Below, piece by piece: positions 6,848 to 15,838 of a DNA stretch of 48,309 nucleotides. The stretch comes from Candidatus Saccharimonadota bacterium. Lineage in GTDB: Bacteria > Patescibacteriota > Saccharimonadia > Saccharimonadales > JACDBH01. The notes beneath the pieces were generated by a model. It saw nothing but the letters and a program-made list of their open reading frames with translations. It was not told the origin of the DNA and did not search any database. The position numbers and the translations under genes are program-made. The stretch's first letter is position 1. Every line of letters begins with the position of its first letter. Location of the stretch: NCBI GenBank assembly GCA_013694995.1, contig JACDBH010000003.1, forward strand, positions 1-48,309, given 5' to 3'.

Positions 6848-9421
6848 ATGAGAGATGGCATAGTCGATACCGGGTTCGAACAAGTTAAACAGACTCGTAG
6901 AATGGATGCATTAGGTACATTGTCTTTCAACGCAGCTTTTAGGCTACAAGAACTAGAAGATATCACCTCGCCAGGCACTTCGCGCCTTTTGCATGACATA
7001 TTATCTGATCATCCCGACATGGAAGTGCGACCAGAGCAAGCGGAGTGCTTAGATGTGCTCGCTCAAGCTCGCGCTGATGGTGAAAAACGTGCGCTAGTGC
7101 ATATGGCAACAGGACTAGGCAAGACTACAGTCGCCGCAGCAGATGCAAAGCGCTTCATAAAAGAGAACCCTGGAGCCCGTGTACTTTTTTTGTGTCATCA
7201 AAACAGGATACTTGATCAAGCTCGAGAACGTTTCGCAAGTATTATCGGACCAGTTTATACGTATGGTACTTTCACGGGTGAAGAGCAAGAGTTTGAGAAT
7301 GTTGACTGCTGGTTTGCCTCCTTGCAAATGATGCGCGTTTGGTATCCGGCCATGAAAGCGGATGAATTCGACTATATTGCCGTAGACGAAAGCCACCATG
7401 CTAAGGCAGACACTTATGAACCAATATTACGTCACTTTAAGCCCAAATTTCTACTTGGTATAACAGGTACTCCTGATCGTCATGACCTTAAAGACATTAG
7501 GGAAATATTTGGCACCGAAAAATACAGTAAACCACTAGCAGAAGCTATTGCTGAAGGATTGCTTTCAGAGGTTGACTATAGCATCATCCTTGATGATATT
7601 GAACGAGAGCGCCTACTTCGTGACGTAGGCGGCAATAAACATAATATCCGGCAGCTCAATAGAACCATATTTGTACCGCTGAGGGATAGAGAAATAGTGA
7701 GAGTCTGCATCGAAAAAGCAACCGAATTTGATGTACCACCTCGCCGTCTCGTATTCTGTGCTTCTATTGAGCAGGCAGAGGAATATGCCCAGTACTTCGA
7801 TGACTCCGCCCCGATCCACACTAAATTATCAAAATGGGAAATCAAACAATCGTTAGATAGATTCAGAAGTGGCGAATTGCAGACACTTCTTACGGTCGAT
7901 ATGTTCAACGAAGGCATTGACGTTCCTGAAGTAAACCAACTAGTGTTTCTGCGATTAACGCAGTCAAAAAACATTTTCTTACAGCAACTTGGACGTGGTT
8001 TACGTAAGTTTCCGGGCAAAGAAAAGGTACAGGCGCTTGATTTTGTGGCCAATGGCGATAGACTAGCTATCATTAATGAGTTTTGGCAGGAAGTTCGAGC
8101 ATCCGTCGCATCAGAAACCGATGCCCGACTCATTAAACGTATTGAGATTCCTCATGTAAGATTCAGTGAAACAACCTTGGATATCTTAGACGTTCTTGAT
8201 GATATTGAGTCCAGCACTTCTTACTACCGTAATTGGTCGGCCGACGATTCTAAGTTCTTCTATACCGCACTTAGTAATGAGCTTGGACGCCCTGCTGGTA
8301 TCGCAGATATTATTGAGAAAAGAAGTTCCGGCGAGGCGCCTCCATACAAGATAGTCATACGTGATTATGATATGAGTCTTAGGAAGTTACGAGAAGCTTG
8401 CGGTTACGCGGACAATGCTCCAGAGGGTTGGTACAGTATAAATAGTGCAGCAGATGAGTTAGGAGTAACTAACTATACAATTGCTCGATATGTAAAATCA
8501 CTAGAATGGGAACTGCCTGTGTATCGTTTCGGCCCTATCCGCACAGGCGCAATAAGCCCAGCTCAGTTTGAGGAGCTCAAACAGCTGCCCGCCGTTTTGG
8601 TGGAACCCGCGCCAGAGACCGTAACGAGCCTATATAATGCCACCAGGATCCTGCGTACAGGCGAGGCAATCCTACGTTATGCAACCGCATCGCTTAATAT
8701 CGAACTGCAAGTCTTTCGGTTTGGCCCAAGAGCCGCTTACGGTTTTACCCAGGACCAGCTTGCCCGCGTTCAGGAACATCCCCTTATTAAAGTCCCATAT
8801 ATTGAAAAGGGATGGCATACGCTAAAGTCTGGTGCTAAAGCTCTAGGCATAGATTATTACAAGCTAAAGCAATTAATAAAGGAAGAAGGGATCGAGCTAG
8901 ACGAACGTAAAACAAAAGGTGGTCAAATAGTTGGAGCACTGAATCCTGAGCAGCTTGACCTAGTTCGTCAAAATCCAAAGCTGCAAGTCAAGAATGCACC
9001 CGATGAAGTCTTTAGTATTCCAAGGGCGGCAGAACTGATTGGCGTAAGCTCGTTAACGTTTAGTAACCTTGCGAAAGGATTAGGGATTGTACTAAAAGAT
9101 TACAAATTTAGATCGAGACATAGTCCCGGTGTCGCATTGATCGAAATTGAAAAGATAAACGACTTTTATATCAATAAGCTGGAACTATTACCACCAGGAT
9201 ATCTTCCATTAAATGAGGCGGCCGTGAAGCTCAACATGTACCGGCAAGCTCTGGATAATTTAATGAAAGATTTAGAAATGGAACCTACCATTTATAGGAA
9301 TAAAAACCGTGCCACTCGCTCTCTAAGCCCTGAGCAATTTAAACTACTCAAAATTCATCCTAGAGTCAAAGAACTTGTAACTAAGAGAAAGGGCGCGCCG
9401 CCAAAAAAATCGAGAAGATAG
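6848..9421 (+). CDS. SF2 helicase with tandem C-terminal HTH-like modules
   Basis: ATG 6848 fits the leaderless spacing and is preferred to the in-frame TTG 6833. The 857-residue protein has a RecA-like core: Walker A MATGLGKTT (about residue 84), a DESH box, GITGTPDR, and motif VI QQLGRGLRKF. This places it with the Ssl2/COG1061 type of SF2 DNA helicases and translocases. From about residue 525 to 840 there are five related segments of roughly 62 residues. Each has an xAAxxLG-type helix-turn-helix, a wing-like YRFGP-type strand in several, and a closing xxEQFxxLxxxP helix, like MerR/excisionase winged helices. It may read or travel along DNA; a defence or repair role is possible but unproven. 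Confidence 0.82.
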   Translation: MRDGIVDTGFEQVKQTRRMDALGTLSFNAAFRLQELEDITSPGTSRLLHDILSDHPDMEVRPEQAECLDVLAQARADGEKRALVHMATGLGKTTVAAADAKRFIKENPGARVLFLCHQNRILDQARERFASIIGPVYTYGTFTGEEQEFENVDCWFASLQMMRVWYPAMKADEFDYIAVDESHHAKADTYEPILRHFKPKFLLGITGTPDRHDLKDIREIFGTEKYSKPLAEAIAEGLLSEVDYSIILDDIERERLLRDVGGNKHNIRQLNRTIFVPLRDREIVRVCIEKATEFDVPPRRLVFCASIEQAEEYAQYFDDSAPIHTKLSKWEIKQSLDRFRSGELQTLLTVDMFNEGIDVPEVNQLVFLRLTQSKNIFLQQLGRGLRKFPGKEKVQALDFVANGDRLAIINEFWQEVRASVASETDARLIKRIEIPHVRFSETTLDILDVLDDIESSTSYYRNWSADDSKFFYTALSNELGRPAGIADIIEKRSSGEAPPYKIVIRDYDMSLRKLREACGYADNAPEGWYSINSAADELGVTNYTIARYVKSLEWELPVYRFGPIRTGAISPAQFEELKQLPAVLVEPAPETVTSLYNATRILRTGEAILRYATASLNIELQVFRFGPRAAYGFTQDQLARVQEHPLIKVPYIEKGWHTLKSGAKALGIDYYKLKQLIKEEGIELDERKTKGGQIVGALNPEQLDLVRQNPKLQVKNAPDEVFSIPRAAELIGVSSLTFSNLAKGLGIVLKDYKFRSRHSPGVALIEIEKINDFYINKLELLPPGYLPLNEAAVKLNMYRQALDNLMKDLEMEPTIYRNKNRATRSLSPEQFKLLKIHPRVKELVTKRKGAPPKKSRR

Positions 9422-9567
9422 ATTTTAAAAAATTTAATGAATCCGTCTTGCCCTTTAAGCGAAACCTACTTTTTTATGTAGCTGGCAAAGTAAGCTATCA
9501 AAATTTAAAAAGCACAAACAACATGGTAAAATTAGTGTATCTCATTAATAGCGTAAAAAATTTTGTT

Positions 9568-10338
9568 ATGAAAACCATGAAAAATGATCAATCTGGCTTT
9601 GGTCACGTAGAAATACTAATAGTGATTGTTGTGCTTACTGCTGTAAGTTTTGCTGCATGGCGTCTTATTAGCGCTAAGAATGGCGCTTCCAATAATCAGG
9701 CATCTATTAGTAGTCAAGAAGATCAAACTACAATCGACGAGCTACCTACCGATCTGAGTGCATTAAAGTCACTTGAAGAAATCCAAGTATTAGCAGATGC
9801 AGATGTTGCTGATAGTAGTGTGTTGGGAATTGAGCTTGAATCAGAGGACGGTAAAACTGTATATGTTTTTCATTTAAGCAACGGTAGTATTCTGTTTTAT
9901 GACGCATTTACTGGAGAAAAATTGCAATTAACAGATGATAATGACGATGATATAGAAGATATTGAAGCTTTGCCAGCTAACTTCGTTGCCAGTATTACAA
10001 TCCAAGAAGCAATAATTATTGCACAAGAAAAACGACCAGATTCCAAATTAAATAAAGTAGAACTTGAAGTTGAGGATGGCGTAATAGTTTACAGTGTGCG
10101 ATTTACTGACGATAGCAGGGTTGATGTTAGCGCAGCCGATGGCAGCATTCAACGTCTGAAAGATGAATCAGGAGAGGACATCATAGGAGTTGACAATGAC
10201 TTTGACGATGACGGAGTGAATAATACTGAAGATGACGATGATGACGACGATGGAGTAAGCGATAGCGATGATTCAGATGACGACAACGACGGAACCGACG
10301 ATGACGATGACAATTCAGACAACAGCGGTAGCAATTAA
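9568..10338 (+). CDS. type IV pilin-like protein with PepSY-like domains and Asp-rich tail
   Basis: The start is ATG 9568 (ATG 9577 is possible), because it places a class III prepilin signal at the N-terminus: SGFGHVE then a hydrophobic helix, with Glu at mature position 5. Two segments of the PepSY type follow (about residues 60-115 and 130-180). The last 45 residues are almost all Asp, Ser, Gly and Asn in DDDxDGxxD-like runs, resembling calcium-binding thrombospondin-3 repeats. The product is probably carried outside the membrane by the pilus machinery and could bind Ca2+. A second pilin-like gene lies at 13374. Confidence 0.75.
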   Translation: MKTMKNDQSGFGHVEILIVIVVLTAVSFAAWRLISAKNGASNNQASISSQEDQTTIDELPTDLSALKSLEEIQVLADADVADSSVLGIELESEDGKTVYVFHLSNGSILFYDAFTGEKLQLTDDNDDDIEDIEALPANFVASITIQEAIIIAQEKRPDSKLNKVELEVEDGVIVYSVRFTDDSRVDVSAADGSIQRLKDESGEDIIGVDNDFDDDGVNNTEDDDDDDDGVSDSDDSDDDNDGTDDDDDNSDNSGSN

Positions 10339-10547
10339 GGGCTAGTCAATTAATTATTGGCATCTATATTAGGGCAGTTATTCCACAGTGCACTTGTCAG
10401 TGTGACATTATGTAGTGTTCCTTTTTATAGGGTTATTTGTCTCATTAACACGTTAGAATGTTCCAGACTTATTTTCCCAGTTAAATAATATAAATAAAAA
10501 ACTTCTTCACAAACTTTTTTATTAATCAAAATCATGCGAACTTGAAA

Positions 10548-11105
10548 CTAATAGCTCTGCTGATCTGGAGGTGTTTGATGTGTGTCTGGTTCAGTGTCGT
10601 GCCGAGTGCCGCTCATAGGATCGTTTACAAGAGGTGGTGACTGCTGCGCGTCACTCTTCTCGATTGCTTCTACTTCTGTACCTTTGTTACTTCCAAGCAC
10701 CACATCCTCAACCTGGTTGGCAGGCTTCAAAATAGCATCTACTAGTTGGTCTAATTGGTCATCTCGCAAATTAGCCTTAACCGCATAAGCTTCGATGCCT
10801 AAGTTTCGTAATCCGGCTGGAGCATCTGCTTCGTTTAAGTTAGAAATAATCATTACTTTTATATTCTTGCCCCAGGTAGATTCACGCATTCTCTCTAAAA
10901 TTTGATCTCCTGCAACCTTCGGTACCATTAAGTCAAGTAACACCAAATCTGGTAGTTCCTTTTCTATAACCGCTAAGGCTTGTAGCCCATCATAAGCAAC
11001 GAAACAGCTATAGCCTTGCATTTCCAATCTTGTCTTATATACATCAGATAAGGCAAAATTATCCTCAACTATTACAATACTTTTAATTTCGTTTTGAATT
11101 GACAT
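10548..11105 (-). CDS. response regulator receiver protein without output domain
   Basis: Residues 8-125 form a CheY-like receiver domain with acidic pair E14/D15, phospho-acceptor D58 in LLDLM, S88 and K110. The remaining 60 residues are polar and rich in Pro, Gln and Asp, with no DNA-binding domain. The protein is 185 residues long and stands alone. Its kinase is not adjacent; the only histidine kinase in the window is at 42522. It may signal by protein contact. The 209-nt gap to the preceding convergent gene shows no clear terminator. Confidence 0.88.
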   Translation of the reverse strand: MSIQNEIKSIVIVEDNFALSDVYKTRLEMQGYSCFVAYDGLQALAVIEKELPDLVLLDLMVPKVAGDQILERMRESTWGKNIKVMIISNLNEADAPAGLRNLGIEAYAVKANLRDDQLDQLVDAILKPANQVEDVVLGSNKGTEVEAIEKSDAQQSPPLVNDPMSGTRHDTEPDTHQTPPDQQSY

Positions 11106-11276
11106 TGCTACTTAAATTTTAACGCACTAAACAGTAATACGCTATTAAAAGTTACTAAATACCCGTCTCTAAGTTTCTTATTAAACAATAGCTTTAATAC
11201 TTCAATTAAATTTCACTTCAAACGTGACACTAATTAAGCCATTTTAAAGTAGTATTTTCTCTAAATCGAGGAGAAC

Positions 11277-11552
11277 TTACCGAGTGCCGTCGTCGACACC
11301 ATCAGGGCCGGTATCAATACCTTGTTCTACAGCATCAGTTGCGTCCTGAGCAGCATTCCCGGCATCATCTGTCGCTTCATCTACGTTTTCTGCGGCGCTG
11401 TTTACGGTATCACGGGCTGAATCTTCTAAATCTTTACCGGCACGGTTATATGCTAGCCAGCCGATTATAAGGGCTAAAATTGATAATAGAAGTGCTAACC
11501 AGGCTACTGCACTTGGTCGGTTGCTTGTTCGATAATCTACTACGTCTGCCAT
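11277..11552 (-). CDS. small membrane protein with acidic amphipathic tail
   Basis: A clear AAGGAG site precedes the ATG. The 91-residue protein has a short cytoplasmic N-terminus, one membrane helix (about residues 14-36) and an Ala/Asp/Glu-rich 11-mer-like helical tail (DSARDTVNSAAENVDEA), similar in style to YtxH-like or LEA-like proteins. It may protect the envelope or bind its surface. I see no catalytic residues. Confidence 0.72.
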   Translation of the reverse strand: MADVVDYRTSNRPSAVAWLALLLSILALIIGWLAYNRAGKDLEDSARDTVNSAAENVDEATDDAGNAAQDATDAVEQGIDTGPDGVDDGTR

Positions 11553-11705
11553 AAGTACTCCTTATTTTTTACTCTTGTAGAATAGTTTAACCAAAGCACT
11601 AATACTGTAATAAATTACACATGACAAAAGTATCTATTTTTACTTTTGTATTAAGTGACAAAATACAGTCATAAGGTTAAGTTATAATACTTATGATTAC
11701 CCATA

Positions 11706-12668
11706 ATGAAAGCTACAAATAAAGAATCAACTAGAGCTTTATACTCTAAAAAAGTAAAACAGGCTTACCTAGCTTTAACTATAGTTATAATTCTTTCTTT
11801 GTTGATATTTTGGCCGCAGGCCCAATCTTTTACGCAAATGCTACATACTCTTAGGAATGTGAATGACGGGGTTCTATTATTATCGGCCGTTTGCACAGTC
11901 TTAACTTATTTTGCTTCGGCTTATACGATAAAAAAACTAGCTTTATATAAGATTCGGTACTCCAGGACTATTCTTATACAAAGTGCCGGCGGTTTCGCTA
12001 CCAAATTGGTACCTGCAGGATTAGGAGGATTAGCTTTAAACACACGGTACCTAATAAAAAATAACCATACTGTTGGAGAAGCAGCGTCGGTTGCAGCCAT
12101 AAATAACATTATTGGCTTTTTAGCCCATAATATTTTAATTGTTGCCGCGCTTTTATCCTTAAATTTGTCGGCCGGAAAGTTATGGAATTTTTCCATACCT
12201 GCAATATTCTGGACGGTTATGTGTTTAGTAGGAGCAGCACTCCTTGCCTCCTTATATTTTAAAATCGTACGCAAGAAAATACGTAATTTGGTTAAAGACC
12301 TAAGCTCTGTGCTAAGAATCTATAATCATGACAAAGTCCGCTTGTTAAGTGCCCTACTTGGTGCATTATGTGTCACTGTCTTATATACACTTAGCTTATA
12401 TTTGATTGCCAGAGCGCTTGATGCACCCTTATCCATTCAACAGACTTTCTTTGTATTTACTATTGGTATAGCCTCGGCGGCTGTAACCCCTACACCGGGG
12501 GGTGTAGGTGGCGCAGAAGCCGGTATAACCGCCGCACTAGTAAGTGTGGGATTGGTGGCTCCACTGGCACTGTCCGTTGCACTAGCTTACCGTTTTATCA
12601 CCTATTGGCTGCCAATAATACCCGGATTCCTCTTATTCCAGTACGCTCTACGCAAGTCTTATATTTGA
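11706..12668 (+). CDS. flippase-like / lysylphosphatidylglycerol synthase TM-type membrane protein
   Basis: The 320-residue protein has about eight membrane helices and the family signature GGFATKLVPAGLGGLALN, with a second Pro/Gly-rich motif TPTPGGVGGAEAG near the C-terminus. These are typical of the UPF0104/AglD/LPG-synthase TM family, members of which move lipid-linked molecules across membranes. The catalytic C-terminal domain of MprF is absent, so lipid transfer or flipping is more likely than lysylation. TATAAT at 11683-11688 gives a leader of about 11 nt without SD. Confidence 0.8.
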   Translation: MKATNKESTRALYSKKVKQAYLALTIVIILSLLIFWPQAQSFTQMLHTLRNVNDGVLLLSAVCTVLTYFASAYTIKKLALYKIRYSRTILIQSAGGFATKLVPAGLGGLALNTRYLIKNNHTVGEAASVAAINNIIGFLAHNILIVAALLSLNLSAGKLWNFSIPAIFWTVMCLVGAALLASLYFKIVRKKIRNLVKDLSSVLRIYNHDKVRLLSALLGALCVTVLYTLSLYLIARALDAPLSIQQTFFVFTIGIASAAVTPTPGGVGGAEAGITAALVSVGLVAPLALSVALAYRFITYWLPIIPGFLLFQYALRKSYI

Positions 12669-12733
12669 CATCCAGACATAAGCAGTACTACTATGAATTT
12701 ATCATTAAAATTGTAAATTAGGTACAGTTGCTC

Positions 12734-13381
12734 ATGAATAAAAGATTACTAACGATAACCCTAGCGTCTGGTCTGCTATTTTTGCAACCCATAGCTGTAT
12801 TTGCCCAGAGCGGCACTCCAGCTGAAAAGCGTGAACAAGCCGAGGTCAAGGCTTTAGAAGCCAGAGAATCAAAGGAAGAACGCATAGCCGAAATAAAACA
12901 GCAAGTAGAATCGCGTAAGCTAGCCATCAAACAAAATGTTTGTGAAAAGCGGGCTGCAAAGTTGCAGGCTGCAATTCCAAAGCTTTCAAAAGGTGCCACA
13001 TCGGTAAAAATAGCAATTGATAAGATGTATGAAAGGGTTCAAGGTTTTTATGAGTCAGGACAGCTGACGGTAGATAATTATCAGGAATTGGTAGACGCGA
13101 TAGAATTATCTAAAGCAAATGCCGAAACTGCCCTTGAAACTGTTGAAAACTATGAATTTGTAGTTGACTGTGAGAGTGAAACGGTTGGACAGAGCCTAGA
13201 CGCATTTCGGGCTGCAGTCAATGAAGCCAAAACTGCCCTAAAGCAGTACCGCAAAGATCTTGTTGAGCTAATTAGTTCGCTAAAGTCTGAATCGGCTTCT
13301 CAAAATCAGGAATCAGAAGATGAGGCAACTAACGAAGAAACTAATACCGAAGCTGAAGCAGAAGGAGCAGGAAATGAATAA
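12734..13381 (+). CDS. secreted coiled-coil protein
   Basis: ATG 12734 gives a good signal peptide (basic MNKR, hydrophobic to about residue 20, cleavage near VFAQS). The mature part is highly helical and charged with two cysteines (in NVCEKR and VVDCES), and a Glu/Asn-rich tail ends it. The next gene, a pilin-like protein, starts inside its end (8-nt overlap), so the two are translationally coupled. It is probably an extracytoplasmic partner of that pilin. No family is recognised. Confidence 0.75.
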   Translation: MNKRLLTITLASGLLFLQPIAVFAQSGTPAEKREQAEVKALEARESKEERIAEIKQQVESRKLAIKQNVCEKRAAKLQAAIPKLSKGATSVKIAIDKMYERVQGFYESGQLTVDNYQELVDAIELSKANAETALETVENYEFVVDCESETVGQSLDAFRAAVNEAKTALKQYRKDLVELISSLKSESASQNQESEDEATNEETNTEAEAEGAGNE

Positions 13382-13631
13382 TAAACAATCTGGTTTTGCA
13401 GCTATTGAAGCGTTGGTGATTGTGTTGGTAGTCGGGGTACTGGCCTTCGCTGGTTGGAAGGTCTATGACTCGCGCAATAACTCAGCCCCAGCTACTACGG
13501 CTAGCAATTCAGACTCTACACCTGCCGTCCAAAAGGCTGACGATCTTGACGCCGCTAATGATTATTTAAACGACCAAGATATTGATTCCAAACTTGATAC
13601 AAGTGAAATAGACGCTGCTCTGAGCGAGTAG
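13374..13631 (+). CDS. type IV pilin-like protein
   Basis: The start is ATG 13374 with GAAGGAG just upstream, overlapping the preceding gene. The 85-residue product has a prepilin signal NNKQSGFAAIEALVIV with cleavage after Gly and Glu at mature position 5, then a short polar Asp-rich domain. It is too short for a major pilin and may be a minor pilin or pseudopilin. It converges with the RNA helicase with only 7 nt between stops. Confidence 0.8.
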   Translation: MNNKQSGFAAIEALVIVLVVGVLAFAGWKVYDSRNNSAPATTASNSDSTPAVQKADDLDAANDYLNDQDIDSKLDTSEIDAALSE

Positions 13632-13638
13632 TACTTAA

Positions 13639-14838
13639 CTAAGATTGTACGAACGTGTAGGCAAATCCGGTACGTCCGGCTCGACCTGCCCTGCCAATAC
13701 GGTGGATATAATCGTCGTAAGTTTGTGGCTGGCTGTAATTAATTACGTGAGTAATGTCTATAATATCTATACCTCGGGCAGCAACATCAGTCGCTACAAG
13801 TATACGGATATTATTATCCCTGAAGCTTCTTAGGGCACGCTGGCGCTGACCTTGGGATTTTCCGCCGTGAATATCATCGGCTTTGAAGCCTCGTGCCTGT
13901 AATTCACGGCTTAATCTCTCAACACTTCGTTGGGTCTCGTCGAACACCAAGACCTTTGCTACCTCTGCTTTATTAAGTAGTTCGTGGAGCTGTTCTATTT
14001 TATCGCTGCTTGTATTATAAGCTACGATGTCCTGCTCTACGGCGTCGCTGGTATCACCTGTTTTAACCGAAATTGTAATTGGATCGCTGGTAAAATTGCG
14101 CATTATTACATTAACCTTTGGATCCATAGTCGCCGAAAAGAAGAAAGATTGTCTTTTAGGTGCGGCTGCGTTTAAGATAAATGTTATATCGGTTACAAAA
14201 CCCATATCGAGCATACGGTCAACTTCGTCTAAGACAACTATATCGAATTTACTAATTTCCAAAGTACCGCGGGTGATATGGTCCTTGATTCGACCTGGCG
14301 TGCCAATAACAATTCGCGGCTTATTACGAAGACCGTTAAGTTGCGGTCCCATAGATGTACCGCCTATAAGCAGAGTTCCACTCAGGCCACTTCCTTTTGC
14401 AATCATCCGGCACTCGGCTTCAATTTGTTGGGCAAGTTCACGGGTAGGAGCCATGATAAGAGCGTTCGAAGATCGATTATTCATAAGCTGGTGTAGTACT
14501 GGTATTGCAAAAGCAATTGTCTTGCCTGTACCAGTGTTGGCGATACCGACTACATCTCTTCCCTCTAGTCCATGCGGAATTGCCTGATCTTGAATAGGTG
14601 TTGGTGAGACAAAGCCCTTTTGAACCAAATTGCCATGTAAAATTGGGTGCATCGAAAAATCCGCAAATACGTTTATTGGCGTATATACTTCGATGTCAGC
14701 TTTTAATTGAGCTGGTTTAACGAATTTGGACGGATGAATATACTGTTTAGTACTTCTACGGTTGCCTGTGGGCCGGCTAGAACGGGAGGTGCCATAGCGT
14801 GGCTTAGCATTACGTGGCCTGTATGTTTGATAGGACAT
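13639..14838 (-). CDS. DEAD-box ATP-dependent RNA helicase (RhlE-like)
   Basis: The 399-residue protein has a basic, Arg/Ser-rich N-terminus (1-45). The full motif set follows: Q motif region (GFVSPTPIQDQAIP), Walker A ANTGTGKT, PTRELAQQ, TPGR, DEVD in place of DEAD, SAT, ATDVAARGID and HRIGRAGR. It unwinds RNA duplexes, in ribosome assembly or mRNA turnover. There is no long C-terminal extension. The site AAAGGA lies 12 nt before the ATG, and a 10-bp hairpin lies further up in the leader. Confidence 0.93.
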   Translation of the reverse strand: MSYQTYRPRNAKPRYGTSRSSRPTGNRRSTKQYIHPSKFVKPAQLKADIEVYTPINVFADFSMHPILHGNLVQKGFVSPTPIQDQAIPHGLEGRDVVGIANTGTGKTIAFAIPVLHQLMNNRSSNALIMAPTRELAQQIEAECRMIAKGSGLSGTLLIGGTSMGPQLNGLRNKPRIVIGTPGRIKDHITRGTLEISKFDIVVLDEVDRMLDMGFVTDITFILNAAAPKRQSFFFSATMDPKVNVIMRNFTSDPITISVKTGDTSDAVEQDIVAYNTSSDKIEQLHELLNKAEVAKVLVFDETQRSVERLSRELQARGFKADDIHGGKSQGQRQRALRSFRDNNIRILVATDVAARGIDIIDITHVINYSQPQTYDDYIHRIGRAGRAGRTGFAYTFVQS

Positions 14839-14869
14839 AAAAAAAGAATCCTTTTTAGTGCTTTAGATT

Positions 14870-14903
14870 ATTACTCGATTGTTGGCAATGAACATCGAGT
14901 AAT
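14870..14903 (-). promoter_or_regulatory. hairpin in the 5' leader of the RNA helicase gene
   Basis: ATTACTCGAT (14870-14879) and ATCGAGTAAT (14894-14903) form a perfect 10-bp stem with a 14-nt loop, 32 nt upstream of the helicase ATG. RNA helicase mRNAs are often autoregulated or cold-controlled through leader structure, so this may serve that purpose. A 7-bp inverted repeat at 14974-14995 lies between this gene and the divergent gene at 15044. Confidence 0.5.
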
Positions 14904-15043
14904 GGTTTCTATAGGACACCCGGATTCATCAGTAACAATAGATTAATTTTAGCATAAACGCTCACAGGAGTCAACAATATCCAAGCTAATATTGTGTTAC
15001 TGTGCCCATAACTGTTATCGTTAGTAAGTTGATATAAAAATAA

Positions 15044-15793
15044 ATGACCCATAAAAAGAAAAACACTCGAAGAAAAACCGCACCCTATTACACGCTATCC
15101 TATGGCAAGCGTACTTATAGGTTTATTACCGACAAAGTTCTTATATTCAGGCTTATGCGCAGCTTGCATGGCCGTTTCTGGGGGATTGCAGGCGTACTTA
15201 TCATGAGCTTTGGACTGAGCGTTTGTTTCTTGGTTAAACCAGAAACCTTGTCTTGGTCGACGGCATTTAGTGATTTTGGACGTGATGTTAGGACCGCACC
15301 TTACTTAGCAGCCTCACTATTCTTTGGTGCATATGGACTCTGGAGGTGGCGTAATTACCTGCGCCGTACATTAAAACATGCTCGACCCCTAACATCACTG
15401 GTCGGACTGACCGTTTTTGGCTTATATATTGCTGCTTTGATGCCGATAGCTTGGGAGCCATGGCCTTACCGACTGCATATATTTGGCGTAGCGGTATCAG
15501 GAGCCGCTATGGCCGCGACGGTAGTTGTAGATACTTTGCTTACTAAAACTCGTTCCAGACACTCTCTACAGTTGTGGCGGTTTATGCGACTAGTTTCTTT
15601 TCTTCTTATTGTTGTTGGCGGTTTTATAACACTTGGTTCCGCTAACTTGGTGGGTTGGTTCCGTCTTGCGCTGGCTGGTGAACTTCTCATGCTGGTTGGC
15701 TATACGCTATGGATAATTGACAAAACTTACCATGGTGAGGGCGGGCGCTCACGGTTATCTATTGCACTTCGCAAGATAGTACTGATCGACTAA
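15044..15793 (+). CDS. polytopic membrane protein (DUF998/Frag1-like)
   Basis: The 249-residue protein has a basic cytoplasmic N-terminus and about six membrane helices. A WSTAFSDFG motif between the first two resembles DUF998-type proteins, but I am not certain of the family. A -10-like TATAAA ends 5 nt before the ATG, so the mRNA may be leaderless. The function is unknown. Confidence 0.6.
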   Translation: MTHKKKNTRRKTAPYYTLSYGKRTYRFITDKVLIFRLMRSLHGRFWGIAGVLIMSFGLSVCFLVKPETLSWSTAFSDFGRDVRTAPYLAASLFFGAYGLWRWRNYLRRTLKHARPLTSLVGLTVFGLYIAALMPIAWEPWPYRLHIFGVAVSGAAMAATVVVDTLLTKTRSRHSLQLWRFMRLVSFLLIVVGGFITLGSANLVGWFRLALAGELLMLVGYTLWIIDKTYHGEGGRSRLSIALRKIVLID

Positions 15794-15803
15794 GTGATAT
15801 ACT

Positions 15804-15809
15804 TATAAT
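15804..15809 (+). promoter_or_regulatory. -10 box upstream of the SOD-like gene
   Basis: TATAAT lies 29 nt before the ATG at 15839 and is followed by a GGAG ribosome site. This gene therefore has a conventional leader, in contrast to the leaderless genes nearby. Confidence 0.4.
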
Positions 15810-15838
15810 AATTAGAAACACGCAGCTATAGGAGTAAT

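Noticed and set aside
7576-8133. 185-codon minus-strand ORF inside the helicase
   Set aside because: It is a shadow of the helicase core and has no family features.
10149-10334. Ser-rich minus-strand ORF
   Set aside because: It is the reverse complement of the Asp-rich tail of the pilin-like gene.
11693-11722. 9-codon ORF starting at ATG 11693 as a leader peptide
   Set aside because: It lies 4 nt after the -10 box, upstream of the likely transcription start, and overlaps the start of the real gene out of frame.
14027-14587. 186-codon plus-strand ORF
   Set aside because: It lies wholly antisense to the RNA helicase, whose motifs are clear.
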